From positions 12,183,001-12,247,000 of the forward strand of contig JAVHKY010000004.1 of NCBI GenBank assembly GCA_035079385.1: a DNA stretch of 64,000 bases. The letters are read 5' to 3'. The notes beneath the pieces are model-generated. The model did not search any database and was not told where the DNA came from. It was given only the letters and a program-made list of their open reading frames with translations. The stretch comes from Aspidiotus rigidus (Eukaryota > Arthropoda > Insecta > Hemiptera > Diaspididae). A program made the translations under genes and the position numbers. Shown in pieces: positions 61,700-64,000 of this stretch. Position 1 is the stretch's first letter; each line of letters begins with the position of its first letter.

Positions 61700-62019
61700 C
61701 TGGGTACGCATAAAAAGGAGAAAAAAAATGAAGAAATATTATTGCTGAAGTAATTACACACATGCAACAATAGAATAAATCGTAGAAAATTTAGCGTCAA
61801 ACGCATATCAACACGGACGAAAATGGCATACGAAAAATCTCTTATCAAACTTCCTGAGTATAACCTCAATTTCATACGCAGATTTCGCGTCATCTTTACA
61901 ATTCAGTTCAGTTGGCAGAATTCGAGTCTCCCACAGACTTGTCTTCTCTACTGAATACTAAAATACTTTTTGGTATACCTAAAAAACTGATCTACCCTAT
62001 AATCTGAAAGGAAGAGTTG

Positions 62020-62130
62020 GGAAAATTTTGACTTCCGAGCTATTATAAGACGGAGGGAGAACTTGAAAGAATTTCGACTTTCAAGCTGAATGTGACAGGA
62101 ACTCGAAAAAAAAAAATTCTACTTTCGAAC
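62020..62130. repeat. two decayed 45-bp repeat units
   Basis: Sequences GAAAATTTTGACTTCCGAGC and GAATTTCGACTTTCAAGCTG separated by GGAGGGAGAACTTG match the array unit at 18.2 kb in the same orientation. Confidence 0.6.
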
Positions 62131-62149
62131 TTTTTTATCTTTGCGGGGG

Positions 62150-62570
62150 TGAAAACTTCCCACGTTACCCAGTAAACTCTTTCACCTTCTTATGTATGTT
62201 AAAATGATCGTGTCTGGTTTGCAGCTCTTCAATTTCTTCACGTTTCTCTCTCAGCCACCTGTCTTTGGCATCTCAAATCTTTCTGCAAATAATTTTATTT
62301 ATTTTTGTATACGCATCCTTATCACTTTTTTTCAGTCTTCTCACATTCATACGATCCACTATTTCTGTGGTCTTCCACACGTTCCTCTTGCGATACTGCT
62401 CTGTGCCAATTATATCTCTTTCTGTGTCTTGGCCTGTTCCAGCGCGTGGATCGTCGTCCGAATCTTCTTCATGTCTGCCCCAGGATGCATATGAACCTCT
62501 GGCTCCAACAACTTACGAATGTCAAGCCGATATAATGAAAGCTAAACCTATACTATAGCAGCCTAGTTTA
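62150..62570 (-). pseudogene. LINE fragment, region between endonuclease and reverse transcriptase
   Basis: The minus strand encodes RKRNVWKTTEIVDRMNVRRL, KKSDKDAYTKINKIICRKI, then after one stop DAKDRWLREKREEIEELQ and HDHFNIHKKVKEFTG. The pattern 'W-TxEI, RRxxK, Y, I(R)KxI, AKxxWL-EKxEEIExL, N-HKKVKE' is typical of the pre-RT segment of CR1/Jockey-class LINEs and CFDP2-like derivatives. In-frame stops show decay. RT motifs are not visible. Confidence 0.65.
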
Positions 62571-62579
62571 GGGCCAATT

Positions 62580-63666
62580 TGATGAAGGTTAATATTCTGT
62601 ATAATGAAGGAATAACCAAAACCCAAATCATACGAGGTGCACTCACAGATTTCTGAATCACCTACGGGATACGAGGAAACATTTTTCTCTAAAATGTTCC
62701 AAGTTTGTTAATGTGGGGGAGGGGTACGTGTACTCGTAGATTTTCAAATTGGGATGAGGTGAGACTAAAGATATGAAACATGTCAAAATATACGGTATAG
62801 GAGAGAACCGCCAAGGCCTATCTGATTTGAAACTTCAAATTAAAGACGCCCTCCGCTCAAACTCCATTTTCTTTCACCTCGAGGAAGCGTTTCCGTGTGT
62901 CTGGCGTCAGTACATTTCCAAATCACATGACGATAACCGCTGAGGCGCTTATAAGTGCTGAATACGGAAGACAACTCAGGACACACGCGATTGTGCTTCA
63001 CCGAGCTGCTGTGGCGGGCCTCCTGTGATGACAAGGGCTCGCGCTTGTTGCTCAAATGAGAAGGACAGCTTAGGACACTTGTACTCGTTTTTTGCACTCG
63101 CCTGCGGTGCAGTTGGAAGCTCGCAAATGCATTTTTCGCAAATTCCACTCCATTCCCAATGTCAAAATTTACAAAAAACCAAAGTTGGATGAGATAAAGA
63201 ATTTTACTGCTACTATAGGAAATTTGAGCTTTGTTTCGTGGAATAAATCCTATCATTTTACATTTTTACTTTGGAGTTCAAAACAAAACAGAATTTCGAG
63301 ACAGGTACAAAGGATGACACCAGAGTGAAACGTCTTGCTCGTACCTTTGCGTAATTTTCAAACATTCTGTGGTTCATCATTCGGCTAAATGAGCCGAAAA
63401 CACCCAAATTATACAGACAGCTCAGAAATGACAAAAAAAAAAACAAAAAAACAGACGACTCTGAAGTCCAAACTGTCTCAATCTCGCGATTGCTGCGCAT
63501 GCGCTGGATAGAATGACACAAATGACATTACGTTCGCTTCACGTGGTTCTCTATCGAGGACAGAATTTTTGATAGGAACTTTCATTCTATATGAGAGCTA
63601 AAATTTTCATTCAATATGAATACGTGGCGAGAATTCCAAGGCGTTAAATTACAGGGTTCTCCAGGT
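62580..63666. other. intergenic, no gene recognised
   Basis: A 138-codon minus-strand frame (62840-63256) in slightly GC-richer sequence (SSVFSTYKRLSGYRHVIWKC and similar) has no domain I recognise; it could be decayed transposon sequence. Nothing else was seen. Confidence 0.35.
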
Positions 63667-64000
63667 CAGGGCTGAGAACCAGAACTGGAAACCAAAATGA
63701 GATCTATCATCCGAACCTTTATTTTTGAGTCTGAGAACCGGAACCAAGTTCCAAGAACCGAACTGAAAATATCCGGAACCAACATTAAATCAAGAGCAGG
63801 AAGAACAGCAAACCTTAAAAATGAAGATTCTCAGCTCCAGCACCGGAATGTTATTCAGTTTCAAACAGAAAACCTCAAAAAATGTGGTATATAACACTAC
63901 ACAAAAAAAAAAAAAAAAAAAAAATGAAAAATGCATGAACGAAATTATACGATTCTAGAAGTATTTTCGACGCTGATCTCGATAACCAGAGCCAATTTTG
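63667..64000 (+). mobile_element. possible left end of a hAT element (truncated by window)
   Basis: CAGGGCTGAGAACCAGAACTGG begins at 63667. Repeated GAACC/GGAACC motifs follow over 150 bp, as seen at the ends of some hAT non-autonomous families. The other end would lie outside the window, so a target-site duplication (candidate CTCCAGGT) cannot be tested. Confidence 0.4.

Noticed and set aside
62840..63256. 138-codon minus-strand frame
   Set aside because: No domain recognised; it could be decayed transposon, but nothing supports a gene.

Overview
The window is nuclear DNA from an animal, most likely an arthropod and plausibly an insect. The evidence is many short introns with GT..AG ends, an AT-rich background, a Dap160-type intersectin with two EH and five SH3 domains, a mitochondrial HSP70, and short TTAGG-type telomere-like motifs. 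The species cannot be named from the sequence.

Layout. Positions 1-665 hold the first coding exon of a C2H2 zinc-finger gene (minus strand) that runs off the left edge. From about 0.7 to 27 kb there is little single-copy coding sequence. This part is dominated by transposable elements: Penelope-like retroelements (PLEs) of several lineages at 1.3, 6.4-8.8, 15.9-17.0 and 25.0-27.1 kb; a hAT transposon with an imperfect target-site duplication at 9.84-11.73 kb; two hAT-like non-autonomous elements at 11.8 and 20.9 kb; and a 45-bp minisatellite array at 18.2-19.0 kb whose unit is also scattered through the window. From 27.6 to 35.0 kb lies a tandem duplication of a six-exon secreted lipase gene; both copies are intact, and between them sits a spacer containing another PLE remnant. 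From 35 to 40 kb come more repeats, two fold-back elements, a MITE and a decayed LINE fragment.

The right half is gene-rich. In order: an uncharacterised four-exon gene (40.19-42.96 kb, minus); intersectin/Dap160 (44.03-51.14 kb, minus, 21 coding exons, 1103 codons); mortalin/HSPA9 (52.84-56.65 kb, minus, 12 exons, 687 residues); THUMPD1 (57.43-58.95 kb, plus, 5 exons, 320 residues), divergent from mortalin over about 780 bp; the last four exons of an unrecognised basic-tailed protein (60.87-61.70 kb, minus); a LINE fragment at 62.2-62.6 kb; and the possible left end of another hAT element at 63.67 kb. For the lipases, intersectin, mortalin and THUMPD1 the exon phases were followed by hand and sum to whole codons.

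The most unusual signal is structural. Four divergent PLE copies keep, just beyond the GIY-YIG coding end, a stem-loop followed by CGAAAGYGC (less complete in one), and the stem bases co-vary between copies. Two isolated fold-back elements (35.36-35.55 and 40.93-41.04 kb) carry a similar core inside long inverted arms. This fits hammerhead-type motifs reported from PLE terminal repeats, and suggests a non-autonomous fold-back form of them.
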